Virus record (IMG/VR): IMGVR_UViG_3300042876_000282
Location: 1 to 64,000 of that record
From: a virus
Direction: 5' to 3' (one strand)
DNA length: 64,000 bases
Below are positions 16,119 to 23,908 of the stretch, one piece after another. The position numbers and the translations under genes were made by a program. Each line of letters starts with the position of its first letter. The first letter of the stretch is position 1. The notes under the pieces were generated by a model. The model was not told where the DNA came from, did not search any database, and saw nothing but the letters and a program-made list of their open reading frames with translations.

Positions 16119-16687
16119 GCGAAGAGCTACCTACGGCGCGCCGTACGCTCTACACGGGGATCGTCACGCGCAACGATGACCCCTTGAAGATCGGTCGCGT
16201 GAAGGTTCGGATCGCGGGCTTGATCGAACCCGAGTCGGGATGGTGCTTCCCGCTGGCATCCGCCGGCGGCGGCGAAGACGGGCTCGGGTTCTACGCGGTG
16301 CCGAAGAGCGGTGCAGAGGTCGGCGTGTGGTTCCTTCAAGGGGACACCGATGTCCCGTTCTACGTGCCGGCTCAATGGGGCGCGCCCGGCGGCGCATCGC
16401 AGGCGCCGACGCCGGTTCGTGACGCGACGCCGGCGGAAGCTCCCGAGATCCGGTGCTTCGAGACTCCGCGGTTCTTGCTCGTCTTCGACGATCGACCGGG
16501 GCGTGAGTCGTTCGAGATTCGCGACAAGCTCTCGGGTGACGGTGTCGCGTACGACGGTGTCCAGCGTGCGCTCCGCGTGAAGGCGACATCGGCGGTCGTC
16601 ATCGAAGCAACGGGCGCGGTGTCGATCGACGGGCTCGCGGTGACGATCGCGGGGCGCCCGGTGATTCCTGGCGCGGGTCCGATCTGA
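16115..16687 (+). CDS. Baseplate spike / gpV-type OB-fold protein (gp5-like)
   Basis: GTG 16115 overlaps the hub stop. The N-terminal 100 residues form a gp5/VgrG-type OB fold: YTGIVTRNDDPLKIGRVKVR, GLGFYAVPKSGAEVGVWFL, DVPFYVPAQWG. The C-terminal third is beta (ALRVKATSAVVIEATGAVSI), as in short spike stems. It would bind the hub and pierce the outer envelope. The leader contains GCAGGGGGGGAACG. No lysozyme domain is present, unlike T4 gp5. Confidence 0.8.
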   Translation: MSEELPTARRTLYTGIVTRNDDPLKIGRVKVRIAGLIEPESGWCFPLASAGGGEDGLGFYAVPKSGAEVGVWFLQGDTDVPFYVPAQWGAPGGASQAPTPVRDATPAEAPEIRCFETPRFLLVFDDRPGRESFEIRDKLSGDGVAYDGVQRALRVKATSAVVIEATGAVSIDGLAVTIAGRPVIPGAGPI

Positions 16688-16699
16688 GGGGGTGCGACG

Positions 16700-17413
16700 A
16701 TGGCGGTAACGATCGATCTCTCCGGTGTCGTGGGCGCGGTCCCGACCGTATGCACGCAGCTACGCGTGACTCTCCCCGGTGGTCTCGCGGTGCAGGGTTC
16801 CGCGCCGTACCTCGGTGCATCACCGCTCGAAGCGTCACGCGCGACGATCTCCGCGGTGACGTCGGCTCTTGCCCCGCTCGGTCCGGTGTTCGCGATCCTC
16901 GACGCGCTTCTCGCGGTCGTGAAGTTCGCGCAGACGGTGCCGAAGGTGGTCACGCGGCCGGACAAGGTCGTCGCGGCGGTGCTCGACGTGGTGAAGAAAT
17001 CCGGTGCGCTCGCGTCGCTCGTGCCGCAACTTTCGGTGCCGTTGATGATCCTCGGTGTGATCGACGTCGTGATCGCTCACCTTGCCGGATTGCGTGACGA
17101 GGTCACGGCGTTGTCGGCGCTGGCGACGAGAGCGGACGAGGTCGCGGCGTTGGCGGAAACGGTTCCGTCGCTCGGGCCGATCTCGGTCGAGGTGCAGTCG
17201 CAGATCACGTCACGCCGCGCGCAGATCGAGTGTGGCATGGGCGACGTGCAGCCGTTGCTCGGGACGATCTCCGCGCTCGCGGAGCTTATCGGGCTTCCGC
17301 CGATCACGGTCTCCGGCGACGCGACCACGGGCACGCTCGACGACCTCGCGACGATGCTCGACGACCTCGTCGAAGCGCTCACGAACCTTCGCGCCACGAT
17401 CCCGGTGCCTTGA
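16700..17413 (+). CDS. Hydrophobic helical baseplate-region protein (237 aa)
   Basis: The protein is unusually hydrophobic and helical for a baseplate gene (APLGPVFAILDALLAVVKFA; SVPLMILGVIDVVIAHLAGL), with a later helix set (DDLATMLDDLVEALTNLRAT). It may be membrane-interacting or fill the spike/hub cavity; it is not a PAAR protein by eye. I recognise no family. It sits between spike and wedge genes. Confidence 0.55.
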   Translation: MAVTIDLSGVVGAVPTVCTQLRVTLPGGLAVQGSAPYLGASPLEASRATISAVTSALAPLGPVFAILDALLAVVKFAQTVPKVVTRPDKVVAAVLDVVKKSGALASLVPQLSVPLMILGVIDVVIAHLAGLRDEVTALSALATRADEVAALAETVPSLGPISVEVQSQITSRRAQIECGMGDVQPLLGTISALAELIGLPPITVSGDATTGTLDDLATMLDDLVEALTNLRATIPVP

Positions 17414-17427
17414 TCGCGACGCGGTGG

Positions 17428-17433
17428 TAGGAT
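17428..17433 (+). promoter_or_regulatory. TANNNT box 6 bases before start (TAGGAT)
   Basis: The segment GGTGGTAGGATCGCACC precedes ATG 17440 with six bases between box and start. It is close to GTAGTAGGATCGCGCC before 19000. Confidence 0.35.
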
Positions 17434-17439
17434 CGCACC

Positions 17440-18468
17440 ATGCCCGGCCCTACGATCTCGATCTCTCCCGCTCCCGGCGCGGTGTCGCGCAGCCAAACGA
17501 TCACGGTCGAGATCACCGATCCGGGTGCCGTGCTCTTCGAACTCATTCGGTGCGCGGTTCCGGCGGTTCAGAACGAATACGCGGTCGCGTTTCAATCCGG
17601 CGCGGCGCCGGCGTTGCAGGTCGGGTCGAACTTCGCGGTCACGACCACGGCGATCGCGAACGGCTATCGCTACGAGATCACGCACGCGGCCGGCGGATGG
17701 CTCGGGGACTTCACGATCAAGGCGGATGCACGAAACGGCACGGACGCGTCGACGTCGACCGTCGCGTACACCGCCGCGGATCCGTACGTTCCGCTCGCAT
17801 TGGTTCCGTTCGCGAATCCGCCGGTCGGAACGATCGCGCCGGATGCGACGATCGAGATCGACATCGAATCGGATAGCTCGTTCTCGTCGCTCTATATTTT
17901 CGCGGTGTACGCGGACGAGTTCGCGCAGCCGGTGAGTGCCGATCTCGCCGTGATCACGGTCTTCGGCGTCGTGCCGTTGCCCCCCTACACGGCGATCCAA
18001 TCGAACCCTACGCCGGAAATTACTCGGATCGTACTCGGCAACTCGAACGGATGGCCGGCGGGTCTCTTTCAGATCTACGTCGCGGCGAGCGTGGACGGCA
18101 ACTCGCAGTTCATCCTACCGGACGCGATCCTCGACGGCGGCGCGTACACCTCGACGGCGCAACCTCCGGGCGTTTCGATCGTCTCTCCGCCGGTGGGCGA
18201 GGCGATCACGGCGTCGACGCCGATCGTCTTCGACGTCGTCGACGACTCGGGCGCGTTCAGGCGAGTGATCGTCGCGGTCTACAACCCGACCACGGGGTTG
18301 ACGGTGATCGTTCACGATGGCGACTCGTTCCTGGGCGGGTTCGCGCTGGCGTCGACGCGGACGATGATCGCGGGCGGATTCCGGTTCGCGGTGGTTCCCG
18401 ACTCGGGATGGACGGCGAGCCCGACGTTGCGAGTCTTCGCGATCGATCGAAGCGGGGAAGAGGTCTGA
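17440..18468 (+). CDS. Immunoglobulin-like baseplate-associated protein (342 aa)
   Basis: The sequence is nearly all beta with three repeated blocks that begin like Ig/fibronectin modules: GPTISISPAPGAVSRSQTIT, a central PPVGTIAPDATIEIDIESDS, and GVSIVSPPVGEAITASTPIV. Such modules decorate phage baseplates and tails and can bind cell surfaces. No catalytic motif is seen. It lies between the hub/spike and wedge genes. The fold assignment is by pattern. Confidence 0.55.
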   Translation: MPGPTISISPAPGAVSRSQTITVEITDPGAVLFELIRCAVPAVQNEYAVAFQSGAAPALQVGSNFAVTTTAIANGYRYEITHAAGGWLGDFTIKADARNGTDASTSTVAYTAADPYVPLALVPFANPPVGTIAPDATIEIDIESDSSFSSLYIFAVYADEFAQPVSADLAVITVFGVVPLPPYTAIQSNPTPEITRIVLGNSNGWPAGLFQIYVAASVDGNSQFILPDAILDGGAYTSTAQPPGVSIVSPPVGEAITASTPIVFDVVDDSGAFRRVIVAVYNPTTGLTVIVHDGDSFLGGFALASTRTMIAGGFRFAVVPDSGWTASPTLRVFAIDRSGEEV

Positions 18469-18471
18469 ACC

Positions 18472-18987
18472 ATGCCGGCGACGTATTCGTGGCCGCTCTC
18501 GAATCCGCCGGCTTCCGTGGTCGGCGGCGGTGACGTGCCGGCGGCGGTGGCCGGTGTCGACGCGTCGTCGTCGTACGTCACGATCCGCGGCTTGCTTCGT
18601 CCGTTCGTTCGTGACGGTGTCTCCGACTTCGCGAGCGGTACGGGTTCGCGGCTGATCGCGTCGAAGGTCGGGCAGATCGTCGGGACTCGGTGCTCGTCGG
18701 AGACGTTCGAGGGTGAGCTTCCATGGCGACCCGAGTTCGGTTCGCTCGTGCACCTCGTTCGGCATAGCAACGACACCGCGATCACGCGCGAGCTTTCGCG
18801 CGTGTACGCCGAAGACGCGCTTCGTCGGTGGTTCCCGTCGATCCGCGTGCGCGAGGTCGACGTCTTCGGATCGGACGAGACGGGGATCGATGGCTCGTGC
18901 GTGATCCGGATCCACTACGAGCTTCGATCGCGCGCCGGGGTTGTGACGAGCGGGACCGCGGACATCGCGCAGCCGGTCCGGTCGTAG
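18472..18987 (+). CDS. Baseplate wedge protein gp25-like
   Basis: The C-terminal 110 residues match the gp25/gpW wedge family: the helix-turn region FGSLVHLVRHSNDTAITREL, then LRRWFPSIRVREVDV, and the strand CVIRIHYELRSR. The N-terminal 50 residues are a Pro/Ala-rich extension. In T4 and related systems gp25 starts sheath polymerisation on the baseplate. It is directly followed by gp6/baseplate J, the expected partner. Confidence 0.75.
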   Translation: MPATYSWPLSNPPASVVGGGDVPAAVAGVDASSSYVTIRGLLRPFVRDGVSDFASGTGSRLIASKVGQIVGTRCSSETFEGELPWRPEFGSLVHLVRHSNDTAITRELSRVYAEDALRRWFPSIRVREVDVFGSDETGIDGSCVIRIHYELRSRAGVVTSGTADIAQPVRS

Positions 18988-18993
18988 TAGGAT
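18988..18993 (+). promoter_or_regulatory. TANNNT box 6 bases before start (TAGGAT)
   Basis: TAGGAT directly follows the stop codon ending at 18987 and ends six bases before ATG 19000. Confidence 0.35.
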
Positions 18994-18999
18994 CGCGCC

Positions 19000-20517
19000 A
19001 TGGCTCTACTCGGACCGTCGACCGACTACACGGACAAAGACTTCGACGCGCTTCGGCTTCGGCTCCGAAGCCTGATCTCGTCGGTGTTCCCCGAATGGAC
19101 CGACGCGGACACCGCGAACTTCGCGAACCTTCTCGTCGAACTCTTCGCGTTCGTCGGTGACGTGCTCACGAAGTACCAGGACAACCAAGCGGCGGAAGCG
19201 TTCATCGGTCGAGTCACGCAGCGTCGAAACATCCTCGCGTTGTGCAAGCTGATCGGGTTCGTGCCGCGCGGTAACACCGTCTCGACGGTCGACCTCGCGG
19301 TCTCGTGTTCTCCGGCTCCGACTGGAACGCTCACGATTCCCGAACGCACGAAGGCGCGCACGGAGGCGATCGTCGATCCCGTGGTCTTCGAGACACTCTC
19401 CGCGCTCGTGTTTCCTCCGGCGGTCGCGGGACCGCTCTACGTGTCGGCGGAGAACGCGGAGCGGAAGACCGAGACCTTCGGAAGCACGGCGAAGCCGAAT
19501 CAAGAGATCCGGCTGACGTCGACGCCGTTCCTCGACGGCTCGCTCTCGATCGTCGCGGCGAACGGTACCTTCACGCGAGTCGATACCTTCCTCGACTCGG
19601 ATTCGACCGATCGTCACTTCACGGTCGTCGTCGACTCGAACGATCGCGCGACGGTGCGGTTCGGCAACGGGATCAACGGCGTGATCCCTACGGGCACGAT
19701 CTCCGCGACGTACAAGATCGGCGGCGGATCCGCGGGCTACGTCGAGCCCGGCTCGGTGCGGCGAATCGAAGGCGTGTTCGTCGACTCGCTCGGGAACTCG
19801 ATCACGGTCTCGGTGACGAACGCTCTCGCGAGTTCGCGCGCGCTGAACCGGCAGACGGTCGAAGAGATTCGAGTGCTCGCGCCCGAGTCGCTTCGCGCGT
19901 TGACGCGCACGGTCACGCGCGACGACTACGAGATCAACGCGCGACGTGTCGCCGGCGTCGCGCGCGCGCTCATGCTCACGAGCGATCAGGATGCAGGCGT
20001 TTCCGAGAACGCGGGATCGCTCTACATCGTGCCCACTGGCGGCGGCGTGCCGACGCTCGCGCTCAAGGCCGCGGTTCTCGAAATGGTCACCGTGACGTAT
20101 CCGAACACGTTGACGTTCGCGGTGACGGTCGAAGACCCGGTCTATCTCGTCGTGAACGTCGAGGCGATCGTGTGGTTCGCGAGCGGCGCGAACAAGGTCG
20201 CGACGCGCAACGCGATCGAGGCGGCTCTCGTCGACGTCTTCGCGATCGAGGACGTCGAGACCGACGACGAATCCGAGATCGTGATCGACTTCGGCTACAA
20301 CCTCCGCGACGAAGACGGCAACCCGAACGGTGCGATCGCATGGTCGGACGTCTTCAACGTCATTCGTGACGTGTCCGGCGTGCGGAAGGTCGACGCGGGG
20401 TCGAGCGGTCTTCTACTGAACGGCGCGCGGGATGATCTCGCGATCCTTTCGCGGCAGTTTCCGATCCTGGGAACGGTGACGATCCGCGACGGCTCGACGG
20501 GTCTCGTCGTCTCGTGA
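19000..20517 (+). CDS. Baseplate wedge protein J / gp6-like
   Basis: The 505 residues match the baseplate J family: N-terminal DYTDKDFDALRLRLRSLI, FANLLVELFAFVGDVLTKYQ, then RRNILALCKLIGFVPRG; the middle has beta structure and a VRFGNGINGVIPTGTI motif near 220; the C-terminal third has REDYEINAR-like TRDDYEINARRVAGVARA. Two such subunits form the wedge core around the hub. Length and position after gp25 agree. Confidence 0.85.
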   Translation: MALLGPSTDYTDKDFDALRLRLRSLISSVFPEWTDADTANFANLLVELFAFVGDVLTKYQDNQAAEAFIGRVTQRRNILALCKLIGFVPRGNTVSTVDLAVSCSPAPTGTLTIPERTKARTEAIVDPVVFETLSALVFPPAVAGPLYVSAENAERKTETFGSTAKPNQEIRLTSTPFLDGSLSIVAANGTFTRVDTFLDSDSTDRHFTVVVDSNDRATVRFGNGINGVIPTGTISATYKIGGGSAGYVEPGSVRRIEGVFVDSLGNSITVSVTNALASSRALNRQTVEEIRVLAPESLRALTRTVTRDDYEINARRVAGVARALMLTSDQDAGVSENAGSLYIVPTGGGVPTLALKAAVLEMVTVTYPNTLTFAVTVEDPVYLVVNVEAIVWFASGANKVATRNAIEAALVDVFAIEDVETDDESEIVIDFGYNLRDEDGNPNGAIAWSDVFNVIRDVSGVRKVDAGSSGLLLNGARDDLAILSRQFPILGTVTIRDGSTGLVVS

Positions 20518-20528
20518 AGGGGTAGAGC

Positions 20529-21377
20529 ATGGCGAACGTCGTCAACGGCAGCTTCGAGGATCCGGCGATCGGATTGCCCGGCTATGCGGACGGGTGGACC
20601 TCCGGAGTGCTGACGACCGCGGAACGACTCGCGGCGTTCGGCACGAGCAACCCGCGGGACGACTTCGATTCGTTCGAGGCTGAATGGTCGTCGAACGAGA
20701 GCTACCTCTTCGCGTTCGATCCGCTCGTCGACATCGTCGCGCCGCTCTTCGATACGAGCGTGAGCCCCGGCGAGACCTTCGAGGACTACGAAGAGGGGTG
20801 GTCTACGAACGAGGGGTACTCGTTCACGATGGGATCGAGCACGAACGCGGAGTTCGACTCGACGCTCGACGACGTCGAAGACTTCGAGGAAGAGTGGTCG
20901 TCGAACGAGGGGTACTCGTTTGCGATGGGCTCCGCGACCGCTGCGAGCTTCGACGTCGGGGGCACACCGGAAGACGTCGAAGACTTCGAGGAACGATGGT
21001 CGTCGAACCAGTCGTACGCGTTTACGATGGGGTCGACGACGGCGGCGAGCTTCGACACCGGCGGGACGCCGGAAGCGGTCGAAGACTTCGAGGAAACCGC
21101 GGCGTCGATCATCGTCGTCGCGAACCCTGGGACCGTCGACTTCACGGCGACCGCTCACGGCATGGCGAACGGTGAGCGCGTGACGTTCGAGAGTGACGGG
21201 GAGATGCCGCTTGGGCTCTCCGGCGGGGTTGCGTACTACGTGATCACGGCAGCGGCGAACACCTTCCAGGTCTCTCTCACGCTCGCGGGACCGGCTCACG
21301 CGTTCTACACCGGCGCGAACGGCGAGCTTCGCGTGTTGCGCGACCCTTCTCGATTCTGGCTCTCGTTCCTTTCCTGA
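20529..21377 (+). CDS. Repeat-containing tail protein (282 aa)
   Basis: Residues about 44-190 are made of four tandem, acidic, aromatic-rich units of the pattern DFEEeWSSNegYsFxMGS followed by a Gly/Thr linker (FDVGGTPEDV). The last two units are nearly identical. The C-terminal 90 residues form a separate beta domain (FTATAHGMANGERVTFESDG; YYVITAAANTFQVSLT) seen in phage tail proteins. It lies between gp6 and gpI-type genes, so it is probably part of the baseplate rim or fibre network. Function unknown. Confidence 0.6.
   Translation: MANVVNGSFEDPAIGLPGYADGWTSGVLTTAERLAAFGTSNPRDDFDSFEAEWSSNESYLFAFDPLVDIVAPLFDTSVSPGETFEDYEEGWSTNEGYSFTMGSSTNAEFDSTLDDVEDFEEEWSSNEGYSFAMGSATAASFDVGGTPEDVEDFEERWSSNQSYAFTMGSTTAASFDTGGTPEAVEDFEETAASIIVVANPGTVDFTATAHGMANGERVTFESDGEMPLGLSGGVAYYVITAAANTFQVSLTLAGPAHAFYTGANGELRVLRDPSRFWLSFLS
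20658..21095 (+). repeat. In-gene tandem repeat array
   Basis: Four units of roughly 100 bases encode DFEExWSSNxSYxFxMGS blocks. The last two copies are most similar at DNA level, suggesting recent duplication. Confidence 0.65.
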
Positions 21378-21388
21378 CTCCTACGTGC

Positions 21389-21394
21389 TAGCGT
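21389..21394 (+). promoter_or_regulatory. TANNNT box before palindrome leader (TAGCGT)
   Basis: TAGCGT lies just upstream of palindrome copy 2. A start about seven bases downstream would put the hairpin at the very 5' end of the mRNA, followed by GGAGGAAACG and ATG 21434. This is like the arrangement at 10054-10111. Confidence 0.3.
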
Positions 21395-21398
21395 TCGT

Positions 21399-21421
21399 GC
21401 GTGTCTTCGTCGGAGACACGC
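21399..21421. repeat. Dispersed palindrome, copy 2
   Basis: Arms GCGTGTCT and AGACACGC surround TCGTCGG (23 bp). It is the exact reverse complement of copy 1 and lies in the gap before the gene at 21434. Confidence 0.8.
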
Positions 21422-21433
21422 GCGGAGGAAACG

Positions 21434-22135
21434 ATGGCGGAAGCGGATTGGACCTACCTGAACGACGGGCTCGCGATCGGCAGCGTCGATCGTGGCGTGA
21501 CGGCTGGATTCACACCGCCGTCGGGCGGCGGCTCGTTCGTCTTCGGATTCAACTCGCTCGACGTCTCGATCGGTGCGGTCGGCTTGTTCTGCAACCTCGC
21601 GAGCTTCGCGCCGACCGCGAAGGGTGCGCGGATCACCGGCGCGATGAAGCGCTACCCCGGCGGCGGTACGACGGGCTTCGCGCCGATGCTCTTCGTCGGG
21701 TTGCAGGGACCGAGCGTGAACGACTCCGGCTACATCCTCGGACTCGGTGACGGCGATCCGTCGCGCGTGACGCTCCGCAAGGGCGCGCTCGTCGGAGGTC
21801 TTCCCGATGTCGCGCCGCTCGGTTCCGGAGTGCTCCGCCGCTCGACGACGACGAAGGCGATCGACGAGTGGGTTCACCTCCGCCTGGACATGATCGTCAA
21901 CCTGAACGGCGACGTTCGGCTGCAGGTCTTCGAGAACGACCTCAACGCGAACCCGATCGGCTCCGCGCCGGTGTGGACCGCGATCGCCGGCATGGCGGAG
22001 TTCGTCGACGACGCGCTCGGAGTGAACTCCGGATCGGCGCCGTACACCGCGGGGCGTTGCGGCTTCGGGTTCCGCACGGAAGACGTGACGCGGCGAGCGT
22101 TCTTCGACCACGTCGAGATCTACCGGCAACTCTGA
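21434..22135 (+). CDS. Lectin-like beta-sandwich tail protein (233 aa)
   Basis: ATG 21434 has a strong GGAGGAAACG site and was preferred over the GTG at 21401 inside the palindrome. The protein is beta-rich with a C-terminal pattern (WVHLRLDMIVNLNGDVRLQV; CGFGFRTEDVTRRAFFDHVE) like concanavalin/laminin-G type sandwiches that bind sugars. It may act in host surface recognition. The fold is inferred from pattern. Confidence 0.55.
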   Translation: MAEADWTYLNDGLAIGSVDRGVTAGFTPPSGGGSFVFGFNSLDVSIGAVGLFCNLASFAPTAKGARITGAMKRYPGGGTTGFAPMLFVGLQGPSVNDSGYILGLGDGDPSRVTLRKGALVGGLPDVAPLGSGVLRRSTTTKAIDEWVHLRLDMIVNLNGDVRLQVFENDLNANPIGSAPVWTAIAGMAEFVDDALGVNSGSAPYTAGRCGFGFRTEDVTRRAFFDHVEIYRQL

Positions 22136-22144
22136 GGGGGCGGC

Positions 22145-23896
22145 GTGGCCGATCTCGGGACACTCGAACGACGACTAGGAACGCTCTCGGGGCGCATCGC
22201 TCCGACGCGATGGGTCGCGCCCGATGGCTCGTTCGTCTTCGTGCTCGGCTCCGAAGAGCCGGGGCGGACCGGGTTCTTCAATGACGGGGATGCGGCGTAT
22301 CTCGCGCAGTCGATCCCGCTCGGATCGAACGTCGTTCGTCTTCGTGCCCGTGTCGTCGGGCCTACGTCGACGATGCCGGCGGGGTGGACGTGGGAACTCG
22401 GCGGATCGTACGACTTCGGAGCGACGATCTACCTCCCGATCGCGGTCGACGTTGGGCAGGATACGACGCACGACGACCTCGCGATCCCGCTTCGTGGGCT
22501 CGTATCGAACGACGTGTCCATTGGGCTCGCGGTAGACGCTCCCGCCGGCGGACCATTCGACCCGGTCGAACTCACGATCCCGGCGGTCTACATCGATGCA
22601 GTCGTCGACGAAGTCGCGACCGCGCCGTTCGTCGCGAACCGATTCCCGGCGAGCGGTGCAACTGGCATCGCGAGCGCGACTCGGATCCGATTCGACATCA
22701 TCGCGCCCGACGTCGGAGACATCGATCTCACGGCGACGCGTGTCGTCGTCGCGGGGATCGTCGCGTACGACGGTGCGGTCGGCGGATGGCAACTCGGATG
22801 GTCGGGTTCGATCTCGCAGCCGAGCGGCTTCGCGTTCACGCAGCGCTTCGACATCATCCCACCGGCTTCGTTCGAGTCGCTCGAAGTCGTGACGGTGTCG
22901 GTGACGTCTCGCGAGACCGCGACGTTGATCGAAGTCGCGTCGGCGTGGTCGTTCACGATCGCAGACACGACCGCGCCGCGCATGGTGGCGGCGACGTCGC
23001 TCGATACGAGCACGGTGCGCGTCGTCTTCGACGAACCCGTGGTCATCGGTGCCGGCGTGTCGTGGGCGTTGACGCGGCAGACTGCACCGAGCGTCGAGGC
23101 TTCGATCGTCTCGGCGACGATGGTCGACGAGAACACCTACGATCTCCGCACGTCGATCGCGCTCACGCGCGGTGCGACGTACCTCGTCGAAGCGACCGGG
23201 GTCGAAGACGCGTTCGGGAACGTCTCGATCTCGCCCTACAATCGCGCGCCGTTCGTGGCGTTCGAGCCGGAAGCGGATGCGCGACGACGCTTCGATTTGT
23301 GGTGGATGGTCCCGAGGCTGAATCGCGACGAAGACACGACGCGCGATCTCTACAAGTTCCTCGCGATTTTGCAGGAAGTGGTCGACACCTTGCTCGCGGA
23401 CGTCGACCGCTGGCCGGAGATCCTCGACGTCGACACCGCCGCGGACGCGTACCTCGACCAAATGCTGATCGGGCTCGGGAACCCGTTCGCGTTCGACTTG
23501 TCGACGATCGACAAGCGACGGCTGATCCGTGTGCTCGTCACGATGTACCGGCAGAAAGGGACGAAGGTCGGGATCATCAACGCGATCCGGTTCTTCGTCG
23601 GCGTCGAAGTCACGATCACGGCGTTGAACGACGAAGGATGGATCCTCGGCGAAGACGAGCTAGGGATCGACACCTACCTCGCGCCGTCGTCTTCGTTCGC
23701 GCTCTACGCGTTCGAGGTGAACTCGCCGGTGACTCTCACGGACGAGCAACGCTCACAGATCGATTCGATCGTCGACTACCTCAAGCCGGCGCATACTCAC
23801 CACGTCCGAACGAACGAACCGACTCCGCCGGTGGTGATCGACCACGTCGAGCTTGGTCTCTCCGAACTCGGCGACGAGTTCACTCTTCACGCGTAA
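22145..23896 (+). CDS. Tail protein I-like with N-terminal beta domains (583 aa)
   Basis: The C-terminal 200 residues resemble P2 gpI-type tail proteins: DLWWMVPRLNRDEDTTRDLY, FLAILQEVVDTLLADVDRWP, YLDQMLIGLGNPF, then RLIRVLVTMYRQKGTKVGI and FFVGVEVTITALN. These join the baseplate to the fibres. The N-terminal 380 residues are extra beta sandwich domains, including an Ig-like block (FPASGATGIASATRIRFDII). The start is GTG 22145 after GAGGGGGCG. The fibre gene follows, as in P2. Confidence 0.72.
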   Translation: MADLGTLERRLGTLSGRIAPTRWVAPDGSFVFVLGSEEPGRTGFFNDGDAAYLAQSIPLGSNVVRLRARVVGPTSTMPAGWTWELGGSYDFGATIYLPIAVDVGQDTTHDDLAIPLRGLVSNDVSIGLAVDAPAGGPFDPVELTIPAVYIDAVVDEVATAPFVANRFPASGATGIASATRIRFDIIAPDVGDIDLTATRVVVAGIVAYDGAVGGWQLGWSGSISQPSGFAFTQRFDIIPPASFESLEVVTVSVTSRETATLIEVASAWSFTIADTTAPRMVAATSLDTSTVRVVFDEPVVIGAGVSWALTRQTAPSVEASIVSATMVDENTYDLRTSIALTRGATYLVEATGVEDAFGNVSISPYNRAPFVAFEPEADARRRFDLWWMVPRLNRDEDTTRDLYKFLAILQEVVDTLLADVDRWPEILDVDTAADAYLDQMLIGLGNPFAFDLSTIDKRRLIRVLVTMYRQKGTKVGIINAIRFFVGVEVTITALNDEGWILGEDELGIDTYLAPSSSFALYAFEVNSPVTLTDEQRSQIDSIVDYLKPAHTHHVRTNEPTPPVVIDHVELGLSELGDEFTLHA

Positions 23897-23908
23897 GGAG
23901 CACGCATC

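Noticed and set aside
5949-18993. TAGGAT only as a Shine-Dalgarno
   Set aside because: Not fully excluded: AGGA is at a usable distance. However, TAGTCT and TAAGAT at the same spacing have no SD character, so the promoter reading was kept at low confidence.
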